Assembly (NCBI GenBank): GCA_948467545.1
Contig: CAOKER010000001.1
Coordinates: 62,001-126,000, forward strand
Reading direction: 5' to 3'
DNA length: 64,000 nucleotides
Source: an uncultured Eubacteriales bacterium
GTDB lineage: Bacteria > Bacillota > Clostridia > Oscillospirales > CAG-272
Both the position numbers and the translations under genes were made by a program. Shown piece after piece: positions 43,478 through 51,775 of the stretch (within the stretch, counting starts at the first letter, position 1; each line of letters opens with the position of its first letter). The notes under the pieces are model-generated. The model worked only from the letters and a program-made list of their open reading frames with translations. It ran no database searches and was not told the origin of the DNA.

Positions 43478-44983
43478 ATGTCGATTTCATACATATATCC
43501 TGAATTTGAAGTAGTTAGAAATCCGAGCCGCTGCATTGCCTGTCGCGTATGCGAACGTCAGTGCGCAAACGAGGTACACTCATACGATGCCGAGAGCGGA
43601 CTGATGCTGAGCGACGAGTCAAAATGCGTTGACTGCCAGCGGTGTGTTTCTCTCTGTCCGACGAGGGCACTGAAAATTGTCAAAAGCGACTGCAGACTGC
43701 GTGAAAATGCAAACTGGTCGGATAACACAATAAAGGAGATTTACAAGCAGGCGGGAAGCGGAGGTGTTCTTCTTTCGTCTATGGGAAATCCTAATCCGCT
43801 GCCGGTATATTGGGATAAGATACTGATAAATGCGTCACAGGTAACCAATCCCCCGATAGATCCGCTTCGAGAGCCGATGGAAACGCGGGTATTTCTCGGA
43901 AGTAAACCTACCGAGATGAAGCGGACTTCGGACGGCGGGCTTGACTGTACGCTTTCTCCTCAGCTTGAGTTGTCGATGCCGGTCATGTTTTCTGCGATGA
44001 GTTACGGCTCTATAAGCTATAACGCGCATGAAAGCCTTGCCCGCGCGGCGTCGGAGCTCGGTCTTTATTACAATACCGGAGAGGGAGGACTTCACGAGGA
44101 TTTTTACTGCTACGGTGAAAATACGATAGTTCAGGTTGCCTCCGGGCGTTTTGGAGTTCACGAAGAATATCTCAAGGCGGGAGCCGCGATTGAAATAAAG
44201 ATGGGACAGGGGGCGAAGCCGGGAATCGGCGGACATCTCCCCGGAACAAAAATTGTCGGTGACGTTTCGAGAACCAGAATGATTCCGGAGGGATCGGATG
44301 CCATTTCTCCGGCGCCTCACCACGATATATATTCGATTGAGGATCTCCGTCAGCTTGTGTATTCGCTTAAAGAGGCTACAGAGTATAAAAAACCTGTTAT
44401 TGTAAAGGTTGCCGCGGTTCACAATATAGCCGCGATAGCAAGCGGAATTGCAAGGAGCGGAGCCGACATTATAGCGATTGACGGTTTCCGCGGAGGAACG
44501 GGAGCGGCGCCCACGAGAATTCGGGACAATGTCGGAATTCCGATAGAGCTTGCGCTTGCAGCCGTTGACCAGAGACTGCGTGACGAGGGAATACGCGGAA
44601 ATGTATCTCTTGTTGTCGGAGGAAGTATACGTTCCGCCTCCGATGTCGTAAAGGCGATTGCGCTCGGTGCCGACGCCTGCTATATAGCTACCGCTGCGGT
44701 TATTGCTCTCGGATGTCATCTCTGCCGTACATGCCAGACCGGAAAATGCAACTGGGGAATTGCGACGCAGAGGCCGGAGCTGGTTAAGCGGCTGAACCCG
44801 GATATCGGAAGCGAGAGGCTTGTGAACCTTATGACGGCATGGCGGCATGAAATTATGGAGCTGATGGGCGGAATGGGAATTAACTCGATTGAGGCGCTGC
44901 GCGGCAACCGATTAATGCTGCGCGGAGTAAATCTTACGGAAAAGGAGCTTGAGATTCTCGGTATCTCACACGCTGGAGAATGA
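43478..44983 (+). CDS. Glutamate synthase core subunit with N-terminal ferredoxin domain
   Basis: 501 residues. Two [4Fe-4S] motifs open the protein (CIACRVCERQC and CVDCQRCVSLCP), then the FMN-binding glutamate synthase domain with FSAMSYGSIS, GEGGLHEDF, the MGQGAKPGIGGHLPG loop, DGFRGGTGAAPT and a C-terminal cysteine set CHLCRTCQTGKCNWGIAT for a 3Fe-4S centre. It joins ammonia to 2-oxoglutarate using reduced ferredoxin or a linked flavoprotein. Its stop overlaps the next start (ATGA). Confidence 0.92.
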   Translation: MSISYIYPEFEVVRNPSRCIACRVCERQCANEVHSYDAESGLMLSDESKCVDCQRCVSLCPTRALKIVKSDCRLRENANWSDNTIKEIYKQAGSGGVLLSSMGNPNPLPVYWDKILINASQVTNPPIDPLREPMETRVFLGSKPTEMKRTSDGGLDCTLSPQLELSMPVMFSAMSYGSISYNAHESLARAASELGLYYNTGEGGLHEDFYCYGENTIVQVASGRFGVHEEYLKAGAAIEIKMGQGAKPGIGGHLPGTKIVGDVSRTRMIPEGSDAISPAPHHDIYSIEDLRQLVYSLKEATEYKKPVIVKVAAVHNIAAIASGIARSGADIIAIDGFRGGTGAAPTRIRDNVGIPIELALAAVDQRLRDEGIRGNVSLVVGGSIRSASDVVKAIALGADACYIATAAVIALGCHLCRTCQTGKCNWGIATQRPELVKRLNPDIGSERLVNLMTAWRHEIMELMGGMGINSIEALRGNRLMLRGVNLTEKELEILGISHAGE

Positions 44984-45408
44984 AACGGGTTTATGTCAAT
45001 GAAGAATGGTGCCTTGGATGTCACCTTTGCGAATATAACTGTGCTTTTGCAAATTCCGGCCTATCGGATATGGTAAAGGCGCTGAAGGGAAAAATTATCC
45101 GTCCCAATGTCCGCATTGAAGAGGACGGCGGTATTACATATGCGGTTTCCTGCCGTCACTGCGACGATCCGATATGCGTAAGCAGCTGTATTTCCGGCGC
45201 GCTCTCGAAAAATGACGGCACCGTCTGTATCGATCATGACAAATGCGTCGGCTGCCTTACATGTATTCTTGTCTGTCCTTACGGCTGCGTATCGCAAAAT
45301 GAGCAGGGAGCGGTTCAGAAATGCGAGCTGTGTCTGGAAAATATCTCAGGATATCCGGCTTGTGTTCAGGGATGTCCGAACCGCGCAATTGTATATGAAG
45401 AACGGTAA
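44980..45408 (+). CDS. Polyferredoxin-type electron carrier, [4Fe-4S] HycB-like
   Basis: A 142-residue protein with many cysteines in DMSO-reductase-beta style groups (CLGCHLCEYNCAFA, CRHCDDPICVSSCI, CVGCLTCILVCPYGC, CELC...CVQGCP), enough for three or four clusters. It overlaps the core subunit gene by 4 nt, so it most likely passes electrons between the FAD oxidoreductase and the glutamate synthase core. This takes the place of the usual GltD subunit. Confidence 0.87.
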   Translation: MKRVYVNEEWCLGCHLCEYNCAFANSGLSDMVKALKGKIIRPNVRIEEDGGITYAVSCRHCDDPICVSSCISGALSKNDGTVCIDHDKCVGCLTCILVCPYGCVSQNEQGAVQKCELCLENISGYPACVQGCPNRAIVYEER

Positions 45409-45464
45409 CGGAATCGGGGCGCACAGGGCGATTTCTTCAGAGGCGCGCACGCGATGAAAGTATA

Positions 45465-45540
45465 ACAAAATCAAGATGCCGCCCGCTTAAGCGGCGTTTG
45501 TGCCGCATGTTTTGTCGGCTTTTTCCGGTTGCGTGATTGT
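45465..45540. repeat. GC-rich intergenic element, likely member of the dispersed repeat family
   Basis: CAAGATGCCGCCCGCTTAAG then CGGCGTTTGTGCCGC resembles the GCGGCGGTTTYCGC part of the repeats at 15230 and 47790, with lower identity. Further on, ACGGCAT (about 45600) and ATGCCGT (about 45622) form a hairpin. No gene fits in 45409-45669. Confidence 0.4.
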
Positions 45541-45669
45541 CCGTCGTCAGCGCTTCATTAGGGCGGTTTGTGCGATATTGAAATTTTAGCTGTGAATATA
45601 CGGCATATCGGACTTATGTTCATGCCGTAACCGAAAAAACTTTGATTATATCGAGGGGTATGTCAATAT

Positions 45670-46911
45670 ATGAAAAAATTTGTAATAATCGGAAACGGCG
45701 TTGCGGCTGCCGGATGTATAGAGGGTATACGTTCGGCAGACAGCGACGCTCTGATAACCGTTATATCCGAGGAAAAGCATCCGGTGTATTGCCGTCCGCT
45801 TATTTCATATTATCTTGAAGGTAAAACGGATCTGGAAAGAATCAAATACCGTCCGGACAGCTTTTATTCCGACAACGGCGCAAAGGTCTGCTACGGAAGA
45901 AAAGCGGTAAGAATTGACGCAGAAGCAAAAAAGGCGGAGCTTGACGACGGAACGCTGCTTCCGTATGATGCGCTTTGCATAGCGTCCGGTTCTTCTCCGT
46001 TTGTTCCGCCGTTTGACGGACTTGAAACTGTGGAAAAGAAATTTTCTTTTATGACTTTGGACGACGCGCTGGAACTGGAGAAGGCCGTTTCGCGTGATTC
46101 GAGAGTGCTGATTGTCGGTGCCGGACTTATCGGGCTCAAATGCGCCGAGGGACTGCACGGACGGGTAGGGAATATTACGGTTTGCGATTTGGCGGACAGA
46201 GTTTTGTCGTCGATTCTTGACGGGGAATGTGCGGCGCTTGTACAGCGCAGATTAGAGGAAAACGGAGTATCGTTTATGCTTTCTGACAGCGCCGTAAGGT
46301 TTGACGGAAACAGAGCGGAAATGAAAAGCGGCAGGACGGTTGATTTTGACATTCTTGTTCTGGCTGTCGGCGTACGGGCAAACATTTCGATAGCTTCGGA
46401 GGCAGGTGCGGAATGCGTCAGAGGAATTTGCGTAGACACTAAGCTGCATACGACGCTTCCAGGCATTTACGCCGCGGGAGACTGCACCGAGGGCGAGGAC
46501 ATTTCATGCGGAATGCGCCGTGTGCTTGCGATTCTTCCGAATGCTTATATGCAGGGCAGATGCGCCGGGATATGCATGGCGGGTGGAGATGATACCTTCG
46601 ACAATGCAATTCCGATGAACTCGATTGGATTTTTCGGACTGCACGCCATGTCGGCCGGCAGTTATTTCGGAGCCGAGCTGGGCGGCGAAATGTATGAAAA
46701 TAAAGAGGACGGAAAAATCAAACGGCTGTTTACAAAGGACGGATTTTTGACAGGATTTATATTAATCGGTGATATTGAGCGCGCGGGGATATACACTAAT
46801 ATGATAAGAAACAGGATACCGCTGTCCGAGGTGGATTTTGAGCTTTTGAAGGAAAATCCGGGACTTTCGCCGTTTGGCTCCGCCTATCGTATGTCTAAGC
46901 TCGCGAACTGA
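45670..46911 (+). CDS. FAD-dependent NAD(P)H oxidoreductase (NirB/NADH-rubredoxin reductase type)
   Basis: A 413-residue two-dinucleotide-fold flavoprotein: FAD motif IIGNGVAAAGCIEGIR at the N-terminus, NAD(P) motif VLIVGAGLIGLKCAEGL in the middle, and GIYAAGDCTEGED late. In this cluster it probably takes electrons from NAD(P)H and feeds the ferredoxin protein and the glutamate synthase core. The family also includes rubredoxin and nitrite reductase subunits, which context makes less likely. Confidence 0.88.
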   Translation: MKKFVIIGNGVAAAGCIEGIRSADSDALITVISEEKHPVYCRPLISYYLEGKTDLERIKYRPDSFYSDNGAKVCYGRKAVRIDAEAKKAELDDGTLLPYDALCIASGSSPFVPPFDGLETVEKKFSFMTLDDALELEKAVSRDSRVLIVGAGLIGLKCAEGLHGRVGNITVCDLADRVLSSILDGECAALVQRRLEENGVSFMLSDSAVRFDGNRAEMKSGRTVDFDILVLAVGVRANISIASEAGAECVRGICVDTKLHTTLPGIYAAGDCTEGEDISCGMRRVLAILPNAYMQGRCAGICMAGGDDTFDNAIPMNSIGFFGLHAMSAGSYFGAELGGEMYENKEDGKIKRLFTKDGFLTGFILIGDIERAGIYTNMIRNRIPLSEVDFELLKENPGLSPFGSAYRMSKLAN

Positions 46912-46973
46912 CAAAATTTCAGAGGCATTTTGACTGTTTTGAAAGAATTCACAAGAAGGTTATGGTGATATAA

Positions 46974-47747
46974 ATGAATATTGCGGCGTCACAAAATACT
47001 GCAGCAGCACAGAATACTGCGGTGTCACAGAATATTGCAGCGTCACAGCTCGGATATGCCGAGCTTAACGAACAGATTCGGGCGGCAGGCAAAGAGTGTA
47101 CTCTTTCCGGATGTATCGGTCAGCGCTTCATAGGCGCGGGCATGCGCGACAAGCGTATCGATATTGGCGGTATTCCCGGAAATGCTCTCGGCGCTTATCT
47201 CAACGGCGCAGATATAACGGTGCACGGCAATGCTCAGGATGCGGTCGGAGATACTATGAATGCAGGTACAATCATCGTTCACGGAAATATCGGAGATGCG
47301 GCCGGATATGCTATGCGCGGAGGAGAGATTTACGTCAGGGACAATGCCGGATACCGCGCCGGAATTCACATGAAAGCATATAAGGACAAGAAGCCGGTTA
47401 TGGTTATCGGCGGCAGAACGGGAAGCTTTCTGGGAGAGTATCAGGCGGGAGGATATATAATTGTTCTCGGACTGCATGACGACGGAAAGCCTATTGTCGG
47501 CAATTATCCGTGTACCGGAATGCACGGCGGAAAAATGTTTCTGCGGGTAAGTCCGGGAGAAATTAAATTTCCGAAGCAGGTTTCTGCAGTCATGGCGTCC
47601 GAAGCGGATAAGGCCGAAATTGAAAAATTTGTAGTTAAATACTGCGGTTTGTTCGGAGCTGACGAAAAGGAGATTCTCGCTTCGGATTTTACGGTTGTCA
47701 CGCCCGACAGTAAAAATCCGTACAAACAGATGTATGTAGCCAATTGA
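46974..47747 (+). CDS. Glutamate synthase GXGXG subunit
   Basis: 257 residues of the right-handed beta-helix that forms the C-terminal GXGXG domain of large glutamate synthase, here a separate subunit. Repeats such as GGIPGNALGAYLNGADITV, NAQDAVGDTMNAGTIIVHG and NIGDAAGYAMRGGEIYV give the helix turns. The first 25 residues are an odd repeat of NIAASQNTAA-type units (asparagine, alanine, glutamine and serine) not seen in the family, perhaps a slippage product. It completes the three-part enzyme. Confidence 0.9.
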   Translation: MNIAASQNTAAAQNTAVSQNIAASQLGYAELNEQIRAAGKECTLSGCIGQRFIGAGMRDKRIDIGGIPGNALGAYLNGADITVHGNAQDAVGDTMNAGTIIVHGNIGDAAGYAMRGGEIYVRDNAGYRAGIHMKAYKDKKPVMVIGGRTGSFLGEYQAGGYIIVLGLHDDGKPIVGNYPCTGMHGGKMFLRVSPGEIKFPKQVSAVMASEADKAEIEKFVVKYCGLFGADEKEILASDFTVVTPDSKNPYKQMYVAN

Positions 47748-47780
47748 TACTGACTGAAGCCGATCATATTTAACTAAAAG

Positions 47781-47885
47781 CAAAATGTTCCCGCCTCCGA
47801 TGCGGCGGTTTTCGCGGATTTTTTCGGCGGTAGTACAATCCGTTTGCTCCGCTGCTGAATCGCCTTATAGCTTAGGCAAGAGATG
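47781..47885. repeat. Member of the dispersed intergenic repeat family
   Basis: Aligns with 15215-15290 (GCAAAATGTTCCCGCCTCCG against GCAGGATGTCCCTCGCCTCT, then the CGGCGGTTTTCGC and GTACAAT blocks) and, at GCTGAATCGCCTTATAG, with 6871-6885 and 5290 in reverse. The rest of the 47748-48062 gap holds the glnA leader; I see no clear promoter. Confidence 0.65.
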
Positions 47886-48062
47886 GGCGGTCTCTGCCTA
47901 TCGGGGTCCCGGCGGTGGCGTCAATCTTCATTCAGCAGGAGAACAATCTTTCTCTGAATGAGCAGCCGCGCTGTACTTGCCGCGTCTCACGAAGAGGCAG
48001 GTTTCACGTTGAACAGCGTATTGTGCTTTATTGAATCGTGTCGAAGGAGAGGAGGACATTTC

Positions 48063-49289
48063 ATGGGATATTCTCAGAGTGAGATAGTGCAGTTTATCGG
48101 CGAAGAGGATGTAAAATTTATTCGCCTTGCTTTCAGCGATGTCTATGGAAACCAAAAAAATATATCGGTAATGCCCGGCGAGCTTGAACGCGCTTTTCAT
48201 TACGGAATAGCCTTTGACGCTTCCTCGGTGGACGGATTCGGAGGAGAAGCTCGTTCGGATTTGTTTCTTCACCCGGATTTATCGACGCTTTCCATACTTC
48301 CGTGGAGACCTGAGCATGGCCGTGTCGTGCGTATGTACTGTGATATTAAGCAGCCGGATGGAACGCCGTCGCCGGCTGATACAAGGTTTCTTTTAAAAGA
48401 GACGGTCAGACAGGCGAAAGCCTCCGGTCTCGAGTTTCGTTTCGGTTCCGAGATGGAATTTTATCTTTTTATGCCGGACAAAGAAGGCAGACGCACAGAG
48501 ATTCCGCATGATGAGGCAGGGTATATGGACATTTCTCCGGAGGATAGGGGAGAGAATGTCAGGCGTGAAATCTGTCTTACTCTTGAGCAAATGGGCATTG
48601 TGCCTGAAAGCTCTCATCATGAAGAGGGACCGGGACAGAACGAAATTGATTTTCGTTTCTCCGATCCTGTTTCTGCGGCGGATAACGCTGTCACGTTTCG
48701 CTCGGTGGTTGCCGCAATAGCGGCAAGGAATGGACTTTTCGCGGATTTTTCTCCCAAGCCGATTCATGGCTTTCCCGGAAACGGTATGCATATAAATATA
48801 TCTGTGCGTAAGCGCGGAAGCGGTGAAGATATTCGCGGCGCGGAGGCACAGATGATAGCGGGTATTTTAGAGCAGATTTCCGGAATGACGGTCTTTTTGA
48901 ACCGCACAGAGACCTCTTATGACAGACTCGGCTGCTGTAAAGCTCCGAAATATGTAAGCTGGTCACCGGAAAACCGTTCTCAGCTTATCCGCATTCCCGC
49001 TGCTTTCGGAGAATACAGGCGTGTTGAGCTTCGCTCTCCCGATCCTCTTTGTAATCCCTATCTGTGCTTTACCCTTGTAATCCGTGCCGCACAGTACGGA
49101 ATTGAAAAGGGATTGATTCCGCCGTCTCCTGTCGAAATGAATCTTTCGGATATGTCGGAGAATGTGCGTGAAGGTTTCAAGCGGCTTCCTCGGAATTTGC
49201 AGGAGGCGCGTGACGCGGCTCTAAAAAGTGATTTTATTGCGGAATACGTACCGAAAAATATCATTGATTTTTACTGTTCGGTAGTTTGA
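48063..49289 (+). CDS. glnA: Glutamine synthetase type I
   Basis: 408 residues. Signature blocks: VDGFGGEARSDLFLHPD at the N-terminal beta-grasp, GSEMEFYLF and EEGPGQNEIDFRF at the metal sites, FPGNGMHINISVRK, and RVELRSPDPLCNPYL. It is shorter than the 440-470 typical of GSI-alpha. ATG 48063 follows GGAGGAC; the frame extends upstream to 47958, but that part is not conserved. It makes the glutamine used by the glutamate synthase encoded upstream. Confidence 0.93.
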   Translation: MGYSQSEIVQFIGEEDVKFIRLAFSDVYGNQKNISVMPGELERAFHYGIAFDASSVDGFGGEARSDLFLHPDLSTLSILPWRPEHGRVVRMYCDIKQPDGTPSPADTRFLLKETVRQAKASGLEFRFGSEMEFYLFMPDKEGRRTEIPHDEAGYMDISPEDRGENVRREICLTLEQMGIVPESSHHEEGPGQNEIDFRFSDPVSAADNAVTFRSVVAAIAARNGLFADFSPKPIHGFPGNGMHINISVRKRGSGEDIRGAEAQMIAGILEQISGMTVFLNRTETSYDRLGCCKAPKYVSWSPENRSQLIRIPAAFGEYRRVELRSPDPLCNPYLCFTLVIRAAQYGIEKGLIPPSPVEMNLSDMSENVREGFKRLPRNLQEARDAALKSDFIAEYVPKNIIDFYCSVV

Positions 49290-49333
49290 CGGATGTATAA
49301 GGCTTATCATATACGGAAAGGTATGGTTGTAAT

Positions 49334-50800
49334 ATGAGCGGTATCCATGAGGAATGCGGAGTGTTCGGGGTTTATTCCAAAAAGCCCGGAGCTGTGGCAA
49401 ACACGGCTTACTACGGGCTTTATTCGCTCCAGCACAGAGGGCAGGAAAGCTGCGGAATAGTTGTATGCGACGACGGGCTGTTTTTTTCTCACAAGGATAT
49501 CGGGCTTGTCGGAGATGTCTTTACGCCGGAGGTGATGAGTAAATTTCCGAATGCGACAATGGCGGTGGGGCATGTCCGTTACGGTACGACCGGAGGGACA
49601 AACCGAGTAAACTGTCAGCCGATCGAAGTCAATCATCAAAGGGGAAAAATGGCGCTTGCTCACAACGGAAATCTGACGAACGCATGGCAGCTTCGTTCAG
49701 AGCTTGAGCTGTCGGGAGCAATTTTCCATACGACGAGCGATACCGAAATTATTGCTTATATTGTGACAAGAGAACGTCTGCATGCTCCGTCGATCGAATC
49801 GGCATTGGCGCGAGCCATGCCGCAGCTTGACGGTGCGTATTCGCTTGTTCTGATGTCCGCGGCAAAGCTGATAGCCGCGAGAGACAGATACGGATTTCGG
49901 CCCCTTTGCTACGGCATTACCGAGGACGGAAGCTACGTGGCCGCGTCGGAGAGCTGCGCTCTGAGCGCTGTAGGAGCATCTTTTGTAAGAGACATTCTTC
50001 CCGGAGAGATTGTTGTATTTGACGAGACTGGCGTACATTCATATAAAGAATGCTGCGGGTCTGCTCTGCCGGGAAAAATCTGCATTTTCGAATACATATA
50101 TTTTGCTCGTCCTGATTCTGTGCTTGACGGTGTTTCCGTACATGCGGCAAGACTTCGCGCCGGTGCCGTGCTTGCCCGCAGACATCCGGCGGAAGCCGAT
50201 GTGGTGGTCGGAGTTCCCGATTCGGGACTTGACGCGGCTCTCGGATATTCAAGGGAGTCCGGAATACCGTACGGAATTGGTTTTATAAAAAATAAATATA
50301 TAGGAAGAACCTTTATTTCACCAGGCCAAAGTGCACGGCTGGATAAGGTAAAAATCAAGCTCTCGCCGATCGCGGATACCGTGCGCGGCAAGCGCGTTGT
50401 TCTTATTGACGACTCGATTGTCAGGGGAACGACAAGCGGGCAGATTGTAAAGCTTCTGCGTGACGCCGGAGCCTCGGAAATTCATATGCGAATATCTGCT
50501 CCGCCGTTTATGAATCCCTGTTATTACGGAACTGATATAGATTCAAGAGAAAATCTTATAGCGTGCCGTTATTCGGTTCCTGAAATTTCGGAGATGATAG
50601 GGGCCGACAGTCTCGGTTATCTTCCGGCTGACGAGCTTCAGTCTCTTGTCGGTTTTCGCGGCTTTTGTTCCGCATGCTTTGACGGCAGATATCCGACCGA
50701 AATACCTGAGAACACGTGTAAGAACCGTTTTGAGAGAAGACTTTCAGAGCGTAGACAAATGACTGATAGTCATGTCATTAAAGGTCTGAAACGGTTTTAG
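49334..50800 (+). CDS. purF: Amidophosphoribosyltransferase
   Basis: 488 residues. The N-terminus MSGIHEECGVFGVY carries a seven-residue propeptide before the nucleophile cysteine C8, as in the Bacillus-type enzyme. SLQHRGQES, GHVRYGTTGG and HNGNLTN are the glutaminase sites; VVLIDDSIVRGTTSG is the PRPP loop; four cysteines for the [4Fe-4S] cluster are spread over the C-terminal part. It commits glutamine to purine synthesis. No other pur gene is near, and it follows glnA by 44 nt. Confidence 0.95.
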   Translation: MSGIHEECGVFGVYSKKPGAVANTAYYGLYSLQHRGQESCGIVVCDDGLFFSHKDIGLVGDVFTPEVMSKFPNATMAVGHVRYGTTGGTNRVNCQPIEVNHQRGKMALAHNGNLTNAWQLRSELELSGAIFHTTSDTEIIAYIVTRERLHAPSIESALARAMPQLDGAYSLVLMSAAKLIAARDRYGFRPLCYGITEDGSYVAASESCALSAVGASFVRDILPGEIVVFDETGVHSYKECCGSALPGKICIFEYIYFARPDSVLDGVSVHAARLRAGAVLARRHPAEADVVVGVPDSGLDAALGYSRESGIPYGIGFIKNKYIGRTFISPGQSARLDKVKIKLSPIADTVRGKRVVLIDDSIVRGTTSGQIVKLLRDAGASEIHMRISAPPFMNPCYYGTDIDSRENLIACRYSVPEISEMIGADSLGYLPADELQSLVGFRGFCSACFDGRYPTEIPENTCKNRFERRLSERRQMTDSHVIKGLKRF

Positions 50801-50953
50801 ATTGGGAAGCGATAAATTAAAGACTCGGCGATACCGCCGCGGCAATGCATGTGTTTACAAATTTTGAGATACACTGTAAGCTTTAAATTCGGTGCGGGCG
50901 GCGCTTTATTCAATTAACAATTAAGAAATATAATGATGTATAAATATTAATAT

Positions 50954-51012
50954 TGAGGTGATATAATAAAACGCGTCGTGACAGGACAAAAATAATTCTG
51001 TCGCCGTATAAT
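50954..51012 (+). promoter_or_regulatory. Two candidate promoters before the CAU tRNA
   Basis: An extended -10 (TGATATAAT, 50959-50967) lies in a 15-mer identical to the nitrogen-cluster promoter (TGAGGTGATATAATA), but has no good -35 box. A second TATAAT at 51007-51012 would start the tRNA transcript almost at its 5' end. Which is used cannot be told. Confidence 0.35.
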
Positions 51013-51020
51013 TAATATAC

Positions 51021-51097
51021 GGGCCATTAGCTCAGTTGGTCAGAGCTACCGGCTCATAACCGGTCGGTCCTAGGTTCGAATCCTAGATGGCCCACCA
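51021..51097 (+). tRNA. tRNA with CAU anticodon (Met elongator or Ile2)
   Basis: 77 nt with acceptor GGGCCAT/ATGGCCC, discriminator A and encoded CCA, D arm TAGCTCAGTTGG, anticodon stem ACCGG/CCGGT with loop CTCATAA, and T arm CCTAGGTTCGAATCCTAGG-like. The CAU anticodon is shared by elongator Met and lysidine-modified Ile2; the CTCATAA loop resembles Ile2 of Bacillus, but I cannot decide. Confidence 0.93.
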
Positions 51098-51108
51098 ATT
51101 TCGAGTAA

Positions 51109-51149
51109 TTCGGACGTTGTCATCAATGTTGGCACGCCCGAATTTTTGT
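51109..51149 (+). terminator. Terminator after the CAU tRNA
   Basis: AATTCGGACGT and the complementary CGCCCGAATT enclose a loop with additional TTG/TGG pairing, followed by TTTTTGTTTT. Confidence 0.7.
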
Positions 51150-51204
51150 TTTAATATTTTTACTTTGAATGTATTTTATCCGTAAAAAAGGGAAGGGTAT
51201 TAAT

Positions 51205-51729
51205 ATGAATGATGTGATCGAAGCAATGCTTAACAGAAGAAGTGTCAGAAAGTACAAGGCGGATGTACCGCCAAAGGAAATGATTGATGAAATAATCAAA
51301 GCGGGTTTATATGCCGCGAGCGGTATGGGACGGCAGTCTGCGATTATTGCAGCGGTGACGGATAAAGAGCTGCGGGACAGACTTTCCGATATGAACCGTA
51401 ATATCGGTGGCTGGGATATCGGATTTGATCCTTTTTACGGAGCGCCGGCTGTATTGATCGTTCTGGCGGACAAGAGCTGTCCTACCGGAGTTTATGACGG
51501 CAGCCTTGTTATGGGAAATATGATGCTTGCCGCGTATTCTCTCGGAATCGGAAGCTGCTGGATTCATCGTGCCAAGGAAGAGTTTGAGAGCGAAGCCGGA
51601 AAGAAAATTCTGAGGGAGCTTGGAATTGAAGGAGAATACGAGGGAATAGGTCACTGTATTCTCGGATATCCGGACGGCGCTCCGAGAGATGCTGCCGCGC
51701 GAAAGGAAAACAGGGTATACTCAGATTAA
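51205..51729 (+). CDS. Nitroreductase-family flavoprotein
   Basis: A 174-residue FMN enzyme with the opening AMLNRRSVRKYKADVPPKEM and the later ASGMGRQSA and GIGSCWIHRAKEEF blocks. These enzymes reduce nitro groups or quinones or act in nicotinamide chemistry; the true substrate is unknown. ATG 51205 has GGGAAGGG upstream. It lies alone, with the choloylglycine-hydrolase-family gene 46 nt downstream, possibly as one transcript. Confidence 0.87.
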   Translation: MNDVIEAMLNRRSVRKYKADVPPKEMIDEIIKAGLYAASGMGRQSAIIAAVTDKELRDRLSDMNRNIGGWDIGFDPFYGAPAVLIVLADKSCPTGVYDGSLVMGNMMLAAYSLGIGSCWIHRAKEEFESEAGKKILRELGIEGEYEGIGHCILGYPDGAPRDAAARKENRVYSD

Positions 51730-51775
51730 ATAGTCAGATTAGAAAGTCAGAAATTTGATGAACGGAGCTGATTGA

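Noticed and set aside
43835..44848. Long minus-strand frame (337 codons) opposite the glutamate synthase core
   Set aside because: It mirrors a well-identified gene, has no ribosome binding site and reads as Arg/Ser-rich noise.
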